DNA of 64,000 nt, from positions 20,735,277 through 20,799,276 of the forward strand of contig OX387607.1 in the NCBI GenBank assembly GCA_947568835.1, given 5' to 3'. The translations under genes and the position numbers were made by a program. Position 1 is the stretch's first letter. Each line of letters starts with the position of its first letter. This stretch comes from Protonemura montana (lineage: Eukaryota > Arthropoda > Insecta > Plecoptera > Nemouridae). Below, one piece after another: positions 55,200-64,000 of this stretch. The notes below the pieces were generated by a model, which saw only the letters and a list, made by a program, of their open reading frames with translations, had not been told where the DNA came from and made no database searches.

Positions 55200-56941
55200 T
55201 CACGGTGTAAATACTCGCGTGATTATATAATTGCGAACAAGCGTTCCCGCCCTAAGTTGGGGGTTCTGGCCATTAGCGGCATCATCACGCTGCTGGGGTT
55301 GTGGCAGTTCGAGGTAGTCCAGAACTTCGTCAAGGGGCACACGATGTACCACTGCGATGTTGTGCAGTATGATGCATGAAGATACAATTTTTGATGCCAT
55401 TGGGGGCATATAATGAAGAACGCGGTCCTTTCTGCAGCATCGCCACCTAGATTTAAAGGCTCCATTCAGACGCTCTACGCAATTTCTCACGAGCGCTTGT
55501 CTCTCATTGAAATTGGCTGATGGTGAGTTTGGAGCCGGATTTGCCACTGGCACCATTAGCCAAGGCTCAAGGGGGTAGCCACTTTCTCCTAGGAATAATA
55601 ATAAAAAAATTATATATTAGCACCTACTTTTTAAATATTTAATTGATTTACTTACATAAATTTAAATAAAAAGTATTACTAATTAAGGATTGTTAAGGAT
55701 AAGTAATCCTTTACTTAGCATTTAAAACCCATTTCAAAAATCTTTTGTTAAGAAATAACTTGTCCTAAAGCATTATAAACCAACCTATGAGCCAAGAAGA
55801 TTTGTTGCCTTGCTCATACTGCCTGGCAAGTCCTGCCCGGAGTTGAGAATAGCGCCAGATGAAAGCATCGTGGCTTCTGCCAGGGTAGTTTGATATAATG
55901 TTCAAGACTTTTAATTCTGCATCGCAGACCTATAACACATTTAACAGAATTTTCACTTAGCCCAGAGTAGCATTGCTAACATTCTTAGCAAGTAAGCAAA
56001 CAGGACTAACAAATTTTAACCACACTGTACTAGACTAGAAAGGGGTTATTTCGTACTCACCAATTGAACATTGAGAGAGTGTTCTCCAAAATGATTAACA
56101 TAGATGTGTTCAGGGTAAACAGGGTCTAATTTCGGAGGAGGAACGATTGAAACGTGCGTCCCATCGATGCAACCGATGACACCAGGAAAATTAAATTTGG
56201 TCTGAAATCTGTCGAGAAAAAAAATGTGTTACATTCAAGAAAAAGAAAAACATTGGACAGGGAAAGGGAGAAACGATTGATAGCTAGCTTTGCAATGATT
56301 TAGAAATGAATTGGAATTTGAATTAGAAATAGCTACTAGAAATGAATGTCCTATCATTTCTTCTATGGTCCCATCTAAAGATTTTTAAACCCACTTTGCT
56401 TTTACTGCAGCTTGCTGTAGTCGGGTGGATGGGAAACGGACCCAAATGCCCAGGAGATTTACGGTCATTGCGTGGCTAACTCTTCTTATGCACCGACTTG
56501 CAGAAGACTGGCTCATCATAAGACTCCTATCGTTAGCTACTGGCATCTGATAACTGCCAGATGCAAAAAAACGAATTGCAGTCAGCACCTGCAAACAAAA
56601 TATATTGCTATTAGGTAATCAAAGTTAATGCAAAGTACAAATAAGCTTAATATCCACAATACAAACCTGTTTTTGGTTGATAAAGTATAAGAAAAATCAT
56701 TGTAACTTACTTGAACTTCCACAGTCAGACTTGATAGCCTGCGTTGATGCGGCAAGTGCGGTCGTAGATCTTCGATGAGGGTTCGAATCACGAATTTAGG
56801 GAGACGGAAAATGTTTGTGAAACTAACTTCGTCCATTGTAAAAGCATCTATACGAATATTTAATTGTCTCGGGCGCCTCAATGCAGCTCTTTCCTCTCTT
56901 TCAATGTTGGCAACTAGCTCGAGCGCTTGCCTGGCGTCCAT
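55200..56941 (-). CDS. Harbinger DDE transposase, five exons
   Basis: Exons on the minus strand: 56941-56711, 56588-56395, 56208-56061, 55929-55785 and 55588-55200. All junctions have GT...AG signals and phases agree, giving 368 residues, a normal HARBI1-like length. ATG at 56941 (MDARQALEL). N-terminal helical DNA-binding-like part (exons 1-2: FRLPKFVIRTLIEDL, SQSSASRCIRRVSHAM), then the DDE_4-type catalytic core: first Asp in VIGCIDGTHV (exon 3), second in GRSHDAFIWRYS (exon 4), Glu in VERLNGAFKSRWRC (exon 5), followed by IILHNIAV, the usual C-terminal signature. It cuts and rejoins the element ends. No stop or shift seen in the model. Confidence 0.88.
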
Positions 56942-57124
56942 GTTTGTTTTGAAATCACATGCGGTTGTCAATCCGTCAGCCTAACAGCTGGCGAACATTC
57001 TCGCATGGGAAGGTCGCATGCGGTTCCAGTTCGCGCGCGGATTCAAATTCGAGACTTGCAATCCGCAACATTTTCATGCGGAATTGAAGTTACTCGCATG
57101 CGGAATCACTCGAGACTAGGCACC
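56942..57124 (-). promoter_or_regulatory. Harbinger right end, subterminal motif zone and promoter
   Basis: Repeated GCATGCGG-type motifs (about 56960, 57018, 57087 and 57098) plus CGCGCGCGG, then the terminal repeat. Mirrors the left end and lies upstream of the transposase start. Confidence 0.6.
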
Positions 57125-57127
57125 CAG

Positions 57128-57397
57128 CAACCGAAGTACCCGCTCCTCCAGTTGCAACCGCTAGTTTTTTGGATTCTCACTACCCTCTGCCAAAAATCAA
57201 CCCACCCTCTCTTTCTCTGGACATGCCAGCGCAAAGTGCCCTACACGGTCACATATGTAACACCTCGGTCTGTCCCACACTGACCTCTGGCAACCCCTGT
57301 CCTGTCCCTGGTCTGGCTGAACCTGCTCTGGCCCATAACCACGCCCATCCCCAGTACTAGGCTCCTGTTGCCTCAAAGTCCCCAGTACTAGGCTCAT
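57128..57397 (-). pseudogene. Gag fragment with zinc knuckle of the decayed LTR element
   Basis: Minus-strand reading 57397-57197 contains CYICDRVGHFALACPEKE, a CCHC zinc knuckle near the gag C-terminus, preceded by a glutamine-rich stretch. The first residues (GTLRQQEPSTG) are the sequence that has been multiplied into the adjoining minisatellite. Confidence 0.8.
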
Positions 57398-60075
57398 GTT
57401 GCCTCAAAGTCCCCAGTACTAGGCTCCTGTTGCCTCAAAGTTCCCAGTACTAGGCTCCTGTTGCCTCAAAGTCCCCAGTACTAGGCTCATGTTGCCTCAA
57501 AGTTCCCAGTACTAGGCTCATGTTGCCTCAAAGTTCCCAGTACTAGGCTCCTGTTGCCTCAAAGTTCCCAGTACTAGGCTCCTGTTGCCTCAAAGTCCCC
57601 AGTACTAGGCTCATGTTGCCTCAAAGTCCCCAGTACTAGGCTCCTGTTGCCTCAAAGTCCCCAGTACTAGGCTCCTGTTGCCTCAAAGTCCCCAGTACTA
57701 GGCTCATGTTGCCTCAAAGTCCCCAGTACTAGGCTCCTGTTGCCTCAAAGTTCCCAGTACTAGGCTCCTGTTGCCTCAAAGTCCCCAGTACTAGGCTCCT
57801 GTTGCCTCAAAGTCCCCAGTACTAGGCTCATGTTGCCTCAAAGTTCCCAGTACTAGGCTCATGTTGCCTCAAAGTTCCCAGTACTAGGCTCCTGTTGCCT
57901 CAAAGTTCCCAGTACTAGGCTCCTGTTGCCTCAAAGTTCCCAGTACTAGGCTCCTGTTGCCTCAAAGTTCCCAGTACTAGGCTCCTGTTGCCTCAAAGTT
58001 CCCAGTACTAGGCTCCTGTTGCCTCAAAGTTCCCAGTACTAGGCTCCTGTTGCCTCAAAGTTCCCAGTACTAGGCTCCTGTTGCCTCAAAGTTCCCAGTA
58101 CTAGGCTTCTGTTGCCTCAAAGTTCCCAGTACTAGGCTCCTGTTGCCTCAAAGTTCCCAGTACTAGGCTCATGTTGCCTCAAAGTCCCCAGTACTAGGCT
58201 CCTGTTGCCTCAAAGTCCCCAGTACTAGGCTCCTGTTGCCTCAAAGTTCCCAGTACTAGACTCCTGTTGCCTCAAAGTCCCCAGTACTAGGCTCATGTTG
58301 CCTCAAAGTCCCCAGTACTAGGCTCCTGTTGCCTCAAAGTTCCCAGTACTAGGCTCCTGTTGCCTCAAAGTCCCCAGTACTAGGCTCATGTTGCCTCAAA
58401 GTCCCCAGTACTAGGCTCATGTTGCCTCAAAGTCCCCAGTACTAGGCTCCTGTTGCCTCAAAGTTCCCAGTACTAGGCTCCTGTTGCCTCAAAGTTCCCA
58501 GTACTAGGCTCCTGTTGCCTCAAAGTTCCCAGTACTAGGCTCCTGTTGCCTCAAAGTCCCCAGTACTAGGCTCCTGTTGCCTCAAAGTCCCCAGTACTAG
58601 GCTCCTGTTGCCTCAAAGTTCCCAGTACTAGGCTCCTGTTGCCTCAAAGTCCCCAGTACTAGGCTCCTGTTGCCTCAAAGTCCCCAGTACTAGGCTCATG
58701 TTGCCTCAAAGTTCCCAGTACTAGGCTCATGTTGCCTCAAAGTCCCCAGTACTAGGCTCATGTTGCCTCAAAGTCCCCAGTACTAGGCTCCTGTTGCCTC
58801 AAAGTCCCCAGTACTAGGCTCATGTTGCCTCAAAGTTCCCAGTACTAGGCTCATGTTGCCTCAAAGTCCCCAGTACTAGGCTCATGTTGCCTCAAAGTCC
58901 CCAGTACTAGGCTCCTGTTGCCTCAAAGTCCCCAGTACTAGGCTCCTGTTGCCTCAAAGTCCCCAGTACTAGGCTCATGTTGCCTCAAAGTTCCCAGTAC
59001 TAGGCTCCTGTTGCCTCAAAGTTCCCAGTACTAGGCTCCTGTTGCCTCAAAGTTCCCAGTACTAGGCTCCTGTTGCCTCAAAGTTCCCAGTACTAGGCTC
59101 ATGTTGCCTCAAAGTCCCCAGTACTAGGCTCATGTTGCCTCAAAGTCCCCAGTACTAGGCTCCTGTTGCCTCAAAGTCCCCAGTACTAGGCTCCTGTTGC
59201 CTCAAAGTCCCCAGTACTAGGCTCATGTTGCCTCAAAGTTCCCAGTACTAGGCTCATGTTGCCTCAAAGTCCCCAGTACTAGGCTCATGTTGCCTCAAAG
59301 TCCCCAGTACTAGGCTCATGTTGCCTCAAAGTCCCCAGTACTAGGCTCCTGTTGCCTCAAAGTCCCCAGTACTAGGCTCATGTTGCCTCAAAGTCCCCAG
59401 TACTAGGCTCCTGTTGCCTCAAAGTCCCCAGTACTAGGCTCCTGTTGCCTCAAAGTCCCCAGTACTAGGCTCCTGTTGCCTCAAAGTTCCCAGTACTAGG
59501 CTCATGTTGCCTCAAAGTCCCCAGTACTAGGCTCCTGTTGCCTCAAAGTTCCCAGTACTAGGCTCCTGTTGCCTCAAAGTTCCCAGTACTAGGCTCCTGT
59601 TGCCTCAAAGTTCCCAGTACTAGGCTCCTGTTGCCTCAAAGTTCCCAGTACTAGGCTCCTGTTGCCTCAAAGTCCCCAGTACTAGGCTCCTGTTGCCTCA
59701 AAGTCCCCAGTACTAGGCTCATGTTGCCTCAAAGTCCCCAGTACTAGGCTCCTGTTGCCTCAAAGTCCCCAGTACTAGGCTCCTGTTGCCTCAAAGTCCC
59801 CAGTACTAGGCTCATGTTGCCTCAAAGTCCCCAGTACTAGGCTCCTGTTGCCTCAAAGTTCCCAGTACTAGGCTCCTGTTGCCTCAAAGTTCCCAGTACT
59901 AGGCTCCTGTTGCCTCAAAGTCCCCAGTACTAGGCTCCTGTTGCCTCAAAGTTCCCAGTACTAGGCTCCTGTTGCCTCAAAGTCCCCAGTACTAGGCTCC
60001 TGTTGCCTCAAAGTCCCCAGTACTAGGCTCCTGTTGCCTCAAAGTCCCCAGTACTAGGCTCCTGTTGCCTCAAAG
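57348..60075. repeat. 31-bp minisatellite, about 88 copies, inside gag
   Basis: 2,728 bp = 88 x 31 with almost no length change. Unit landmarks: CCAGTACTAGGCTC, then C or A, then TGTTGCCTCAAAGT, then T or C. Nearly all variation is at these two sites, giving four unit types; rare extra changes include CTTCTG near 58105 and CTAGACTC near 58255. 31 is not a multiple of 3, so the frame rotates and TGA/TAG appear in every reading. It therefore destroys gag. Confidence 0.97.
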
Positions 60076-60165
60076 GCCTGAACGACTGCTGGTCCTGCTC
60101 CCGAATTACCGCCTGGCTATCGAAATTCCTAAAAAAGCCCCCTCTCCCTTGACCGATCCCTAGGC

Positions 60166-61219
60166 CTAACATTTTTTTGGCACAGAATCCTGCGTCTGTA
60201 TCGCCGATATAAATGCCGCCGTCATCTGCTCAAGACCTTCCTTAAACTCCCTCCCACTCACAGCCTTCTCATCCATCCCAACATGATTCACCCCCGTCCG
60301 CATAACCCGCCTCGGGGTCGCTATGTCCTCTAGCCTTCCCTGAAGCATTCTCAACGATGACTCCGCCCTACATTTCCCAATAACTCCTCGACAGTCCCAT
60401 TCCTCATCATGTCTACTTTTTGCACCAAGCTGGGCACCAACCCCTTCAACACATGCTGCACCCGCCGTTTCTCTGATATAGCCGGCTCCACCTTGCTACA
60501 CAACTGCAGCGCATCATAGACGTATGCAGAATACGTCTCACCCGGCAACTGCACCCTCTCCTTCAACCGCAGTTCCCAATCCTCAACACTCCGCGAACCA
60601 ACGAGCTGAGTCAGCGCTGCTGCCTTCCTTTCCTTCCACATCCTGTCACAATCATCCCCGTGAACCGGATGTCCCACCTCATAGTACTCGTACCATTTCT
60701 CCAACGTGCTACCCCCCACCAAACACGGAAACACTCGCATCCTGTCTGCACTTGACGCACCTTTTGCATCAGCCACTCTCTTAAATTCCTTGAACCAATC
60801 CTCTACCGTATCCACCCCCTCCACGAATTTCCCGTATTTTATATCCGAGCTCATCTCCCGCTCTGTCCTGCCACCCACCGGTACCGGCCGACCTTCCCTT
60901 CACTCGCCTGCTACAGCCCCTGAAAAACTATTCCCCCGACTGCGGAATGGCGGCAAATCTCCCCCGGTCTCCGATTCCCGGCAACGAATTCGCCTACTCT
61001 CCCTTCTAAACAACTCCTCGTCGCTCAATGCCAAACTACCCGCGGCAGCCGCTTGACTCCATAGACTCGACCCTCTGCGTCTAGCCCCATCAACACAGAA
61101 TCCCTAAACACACCTCGATTCTCCCAAGTTCTTTCCTTTCCAAAAACAATTTCACCGTCCTTCACCGCTTTCACTGCTACTGCCCTTCCCAAATACACTT
61201 CAACTGAATCCCGCGACAT
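60166..61219 (-). pseudogene. Gag remnant of the decayed LTR element
   Basis: ATG at 61219 (MSRDSVEVYL) opens 64 codons. The frame is lost, then 60878-60351 (175 codons) carries the capsid-like core (GKFVEGVDTVEDWFKEFK, RMRVFPCLVGGSTLEKWYE), and 60354-60166 gives a further piece. The layout matches the gag at 31447-32889, including the segment EDTVEEWMENYE versus VDTVEDWFKEFK. Several shifts. Confidence 0.8.
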
Positions 61220-61357
61220 TCACAATCATTACACCCACACCTAACCACGAGAGAGAAACCACCACCTGTAAACCAAACCACTCAATTTTAAACTGTGCCT
61301 AATCAATTTGGAAACTTTGCCCAATAACTTTTGAAAATGCCCGGCACCTCCACCATT
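61220..61357 (-). promoter_or_regulatory. Leader and PBS of the decayed LTR element
   Basis: Non-coding leader between gag ATG and the 5' LTR. The PBS TGGTGGAGGTGCCGG (about 61341-61355, minus strand) lies next to the LTR. Confidence 0.65.
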
Positions 61358-61667
61358 TGTTACAACCAGAATTTAGATTGTTGCTTATGCTCGGCCGAAA
61401 GATCTCGCTTGGCAATGTGAGAGGTCGTAACTTGCCGGGATATAATTTAGATTCTCTCTGGAAAGAAAGGAATATAATAATGTGCACACCAAATCCGTAT
61501 TACACAATCAGGACTGTTCAACCCTGGAGCTGGTTTCTCTCTGATGCACTTCCTGACCACATGAATACAGCTGGGCCATCTGGATATTGCTGATGCATTC
61601 CGTGCACATTCCTACCTGCACGCGACAGCTCACCTAAGCACCAAATGCAATCATGCAGTTCACAACA
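61358..61667 (-). repeat. LTR, right copy (310 bp)
   Basis: Starts TGTTACAACC, ends GTTCACAACA; differs from the left copy at about five positions. The flank ATAT follows (61668-61671), a possible target duplication whose partner is missing on the left. Confidence 0.9.
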
Positions 61668-61680
61668 ATATGCTCCATAT

Positions 61681-61950
61681 CTATTTCTTGCTCTCTCCTA
61701 GCAGTTTTACAAACCGGGTCTTCAAATTTTCTTTGTTTCCGGTTTCCTTCTCATTTCTCTTTGATAGTTCTGCTTTCAACTCCCCTACCTTAAGGTCTCC
61801 TATCTGTTTGGTTTTTATCTCCTTTTTTGCTAGTATTTTGCACCCCATTACGTATAGGGCTGCTCTTTTCTGTACTTTTTCCACCTTTTGGTTGTCTCTG
61901 TCATTAGATGTCTCCCAAACATGTCCAGCATACTCTAGCAGTGGTCTCAC
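61681..61950 (-). pseudogene. LINE RT C-terminal fragment joined to a SAP-like motif
   Basis: An 89-codon stretch. The first part (RPLLEYAGHVW, VEKVQKRAALYV) is the typical region after the RT domain in CR1/Jockey-type LINEs. It runs in frame into IGDLKVGELKAELSKR...GNKENLKTRFVKLL, which matches the SAP DNA-binding motif pattern. The open frame extends upstream past 61950 (about 20 codons). No start or splice signal is obvious, so it is called a fragment. Confidence 0.55.
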
Positions 61951-62094
61951 TAGCGCAGTGCATGACTTTTCCTTGACATCAACTAAACTTTGTTTTAACT
62001 CAACTTGGGCTCATGATTTTATGTCAAGTTAGTCAACAAAAACAAAGCATTGCTTGAAAGGAAAAGTTTTGTGATTTAGAAAAATGTCACAAGT

Positions 62095-62652
62095 TTTTAC
62101 AAAAACTATTTCAACTGGGTTTTGAATGCTAAGTGAAGAACAACTGAATTTCCCAACGTTTTGTAACTTGTACCTGTTACTTTATCAAGGGTTAGAGCAG
62201 TCCTGACAATTTTCCAATAACAATATAAATAACAAGTGTAAAAGCAATGATATGAATCTCTATGGGGAGAGATGTGGGAAGTTGGAAGATTGATTGGCAA
62301 GACTTCGAGAGAAGAGAACACCTGGAGGTTGTATTAGAATGAAATCTTATTTAAATTGCAAACGCTTGCAATGCGCGGGGTATTTTATTATTATCAACAC
62401 TTCAACCGTCTCAGAAATTGATGCCCAAACGCGGATGTTTGGGCATCAATTTTTGAGACGGTTGTACTGGAGGTTGTAGATGACATTTTAGGTAATTGTT
62501 ATAATTTGTTAGAGTTCTTTTGCTATCAGAAAATTGTCAGGACTGCTCTTACCCTTGATAAAGTAACAGGTACAAGTTACGAAACGTTGGGAAATTTAGT
62601 TGTCCTTTAATTAGCATTGAAAACCCAGTTGAAATAGTTTTTGTTAAAACTA
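62095..62652. mobile_element. Inverted-repeat (MITE-like) element with central hairpin
   Basis: Outer arms about 62095-62212 and 62529-62652 are inverted copies (for example ACAAAAACTATTTCAACTGG and its complement near 62627-62646), with small differences. In the middle, 62403-62466 is a near-perfect hairpin with 28-bp arms (CAACCGTCTCAGAAATTGAT ... GAGACGGTTG) around a 6-base loop. No coding capacity. A target duplication could not be fixed. 61951-62094, just left, holds the upstream end of the RT fragment and nothing else recognised. Confidence 0.75.
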
Positions 62653-63295
62653 GTGCTAAGTTTACATCAAGTAGACGTGAGACTATAAACAATCATGATC
62701 ATTCATTCACCAACGCCATTAGACCAGTGCCGCATGGCCAGATGCCTGCAGATGGCCAGATGTCAAAACTGCAGATGGCCAGATGTACCCATGTACCTAT
62801 GTACTTGACCAATATTTCAATAATATCATCAATCTGGTTCTAATAAATAAATTAAATTAAATTAATCTAAGTAGATTTCAGGAAAAACTTGAAGACAGGT
62901 AACAAAACTTTGTAGAACTCCAGAATTGCATAAGACAATGTATTAATATTTGTATTTCTACACATGACACCAGTTCCTTGGAATGCTTGTGTACCCTGTT
63001 GACCTCTGGGAGCAAACAACAGCACGTGGCCATCGAATGGAGACCGATGCAAACTTCAATCAAAGAACAAAGCTTTGTATGCATCCAAGTTGGCTTCCTC
63101 TGAGAGCGACCGAAGACTGGAATCCGAGTCAGACTTCGAGGTGAGGTCATCGTTCCCGGCGCCGTCATCATTGTCCTCCTCTTAGCGCTGACCAGGTTGT
63201 CAATGGCAACAAGGAAGCAATCTTGGTCAGCAACGTTGTCTGCAAGCAACGTAAGACTGAGCATTGTAACGTCCCAGCACTGCATGTCACGGGCA
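62653..63295. other. Unclassified sequence
   Basis: Contains short direct repeats (GCAGATGGCCAGATG, about 62747-62785). Open frames on the minus strand (62867-63285) lack recognised domains and overlap each other; I do not call a gene. Confidence 0.4.
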
Positions 63296-63420
63296 GGGAC
63301 CCGAACCGGAACCGGAACCGGAACCGGAACCCGAAAAAACCCGTATTTTCTTGGAACCGAAACCGGAACCAGAACCGTTATTATTAATTTCCAAGAACCG
63401 GAACCAGAACCGGAACCCTT
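63296..63420. repeat. GGAACC hexamer repeat, interrupted
   Basis: Runs of CCGGAA/GGAACC units at 63301-63336, 63354-63380 and 63397-63420, then weaker GGTTCC copies on to about 63470. A simple repeat that has partly decayed. Confidence 0.85.
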
Positions 63421-63470
63421 ATTAAATTATGGGTTCTTTTCGGTTCCTTAAAGGTTCCGTAAAGGTTCCG

Positions 63471-64000
63471 AAGTTATATTGAGATTTCAGAAATTCAGAT
63501 TAAAATTATTTGCTTATTATGTTTACAACTTTTTTGTTTTTAATTTTTCCACACGAAAAAAAAATGTTTCACTGGTTTGTTCCGAAAACATCCATTGACT
63601 CATCTTGTATCCACGATTTTGTTTGGGGAAAACACAAGGCATTTTAAACAACATATACGTCTTATGTATCTATAGCAACATTTTTAGGTACTATAATATT
63701 TACATTTACACTACAATTTTTCATTGTCTCTACCTTATACAATAAAAAATCTTTTACAGTAGAAAATTAGAAAATTCTTGAGCACAATTTGAATTTCTTG
63801 CCCTTTTTGATTTGAAGATCCGCCGGCAAGCTCACAACCCGCATAGGTGGGCTTTATAATTTTGAAAAGCTGGTTCATCCAGTTTATAGTTAATTTTATG
63901 TCTAGTATTAAATAATCCTTTGCCTGTCCCCATCAGAGTGTAACCGTAAATCCATTTCTTTACATTTTTTACTTGAAAGCCTCAAACAAACTAACCCCTT
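63471..64000. other. AT-rich sequence at the right edge
   Basis: No confident gene. On the minus strand 63984-63832 is a 50-codon open stretch (QVKNVKKWIYGYTLMGTGKG and on to a stop) with coding-like composition preceded by a weak TTTGTTTGAG acceptor; it could be an exon or a transposase fragment cut by the window edge. Confidence 0.3.

Larger units (their letters stand above)
53618..57124. mobile_element. PIF/Harbinger DNA transposon, apparently intact
   Basis: 3,507 bp with inverted ends GGTGCCTAGTCTCGAG and CTCGAGACTAGGCACC and a 3-bp target duplication CAG (53615-53617, 57125-57127), as expected for PIF/Harbinger. It carries two convergent genes: a Myb/SANT-like protein on the plus strand and a DDE transposase on the minus strand. 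Gene models keep open frames through all introns. Subterminal zones hold repeated GCATGCGG-type motifs. It is inserted in the decayed LTR element and is younger than it. Both genes look usable, so the element may be autonomous. Confidence 0.93.
50448..61667 (-). mobile_element. Decayed Gypsy-type LTR element related to the errantivirus-like one
   Basis: Two 310-bp LTRs (50496-50805, 61358-61667; ends TGTTAC...CAACA; about five differences) flank a minus-strand gag-pol remnant. PBS (TGGTGGAGGTGCCGG) and polypurine tract (AAGGTGGGGGAA) match those of the element at 12506-33384, so they are relatives. Inside are a Harbinger transposon and a long minisatellite. No env is seen: only about 200 bp separate the integrase end from the left LTR. 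A copy of the 5' leader (50448-50495) lies outside the left LTR, so the left edge is not a normal terminus. Many stops and shifts; dead. Confidence 0.88.

Noticed and set aside
57348-60075. CRISPR-like array of short repeats
   Set aside because: Units are directly joined with no spacers and vary at only two sites; it is a minisatellite in a eukaryotic retroelement.
62867-63285. Host or hAT transposase gene near the GGAACC repeat
   Set aside because: Overlapping short frames with no recognised domain or splice pattern.

Overview
The window looks like nuclear DNA of an arthropod. It carries tandem 5S rRNA genes of metazoan type whose spacers are full of TTAGG-like motifs (TTAGG is the usual arthropod telomere repeat), intron-bearing transposon genes, and element families common in arthropods: Polinton/Maverick, an env-carrying Gypsy-type (errantivirus-like) element, PIF/Harbinger and LINEs. 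The species cannot be named from the sequence. I see no convincing single-copy host protein gene; almost everything is 5S rDNA, satellite or mobile DNA.

Layout. 1-3240: 30-bp minisatellite. 3598-12377: 5S rDNA array (unit about 960 bp) starting with a head-to-head inverted pair and interrupted by a decayed LINE (about 5113-9459). 12378-45497: a Polinton with 125-bp terminal inverted repeats. Its left end holds an errantivirus-like element (12506-33384, minus strand). That element holds two younger insertions: a Gypsy-type LTR element with identical LTRs and an open gag-pol (12707-17052), placed in the outer left LTR, and a LINE with two open ORFs (20157-26303), placed in env. The rest of the Polinton (33385-45372) carries protein-primed DNA polymerase B (broken by stops and a 400-bp MITE), packaging ATPase, small conserved genes, integrase, penton-like and major capsid proteins, maturation protease and a spliced minus-strand gene. 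45498-50447: 5S array again, five more genes.

50448-61667: a second, decayed minus-strand LTR element related to the errantivirus-like one. It ends the 5S array and contains an apparently intact PIF/Harbinger transposon (53618-57124; five-exon transposase and four-exon Myb/SANT-like partner) and an 88-copy, 31-bp minisatellite inside its gag region. 61668-64000: fragments, including an RT tail joined to a SAP-like motif, a long inverted-repeat element with a central hairpin, and a GGAACC repeat.

How it fits together. The 5S array acted as a landing site. Removing the LINE, or the Polinton plus one copy of a 461-bp flank, restores the normal 960-bp spacing. Relative insertion order is readable from nesting: Polinton, then errantivirus-like element, then the inner LTR element and the second LINE. 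Intact ORFs, identical LTRs and clean target duplications indicate that the two innermost elements are recent. The Polinton and the two env/gag-pol lineages are defective as they stand.
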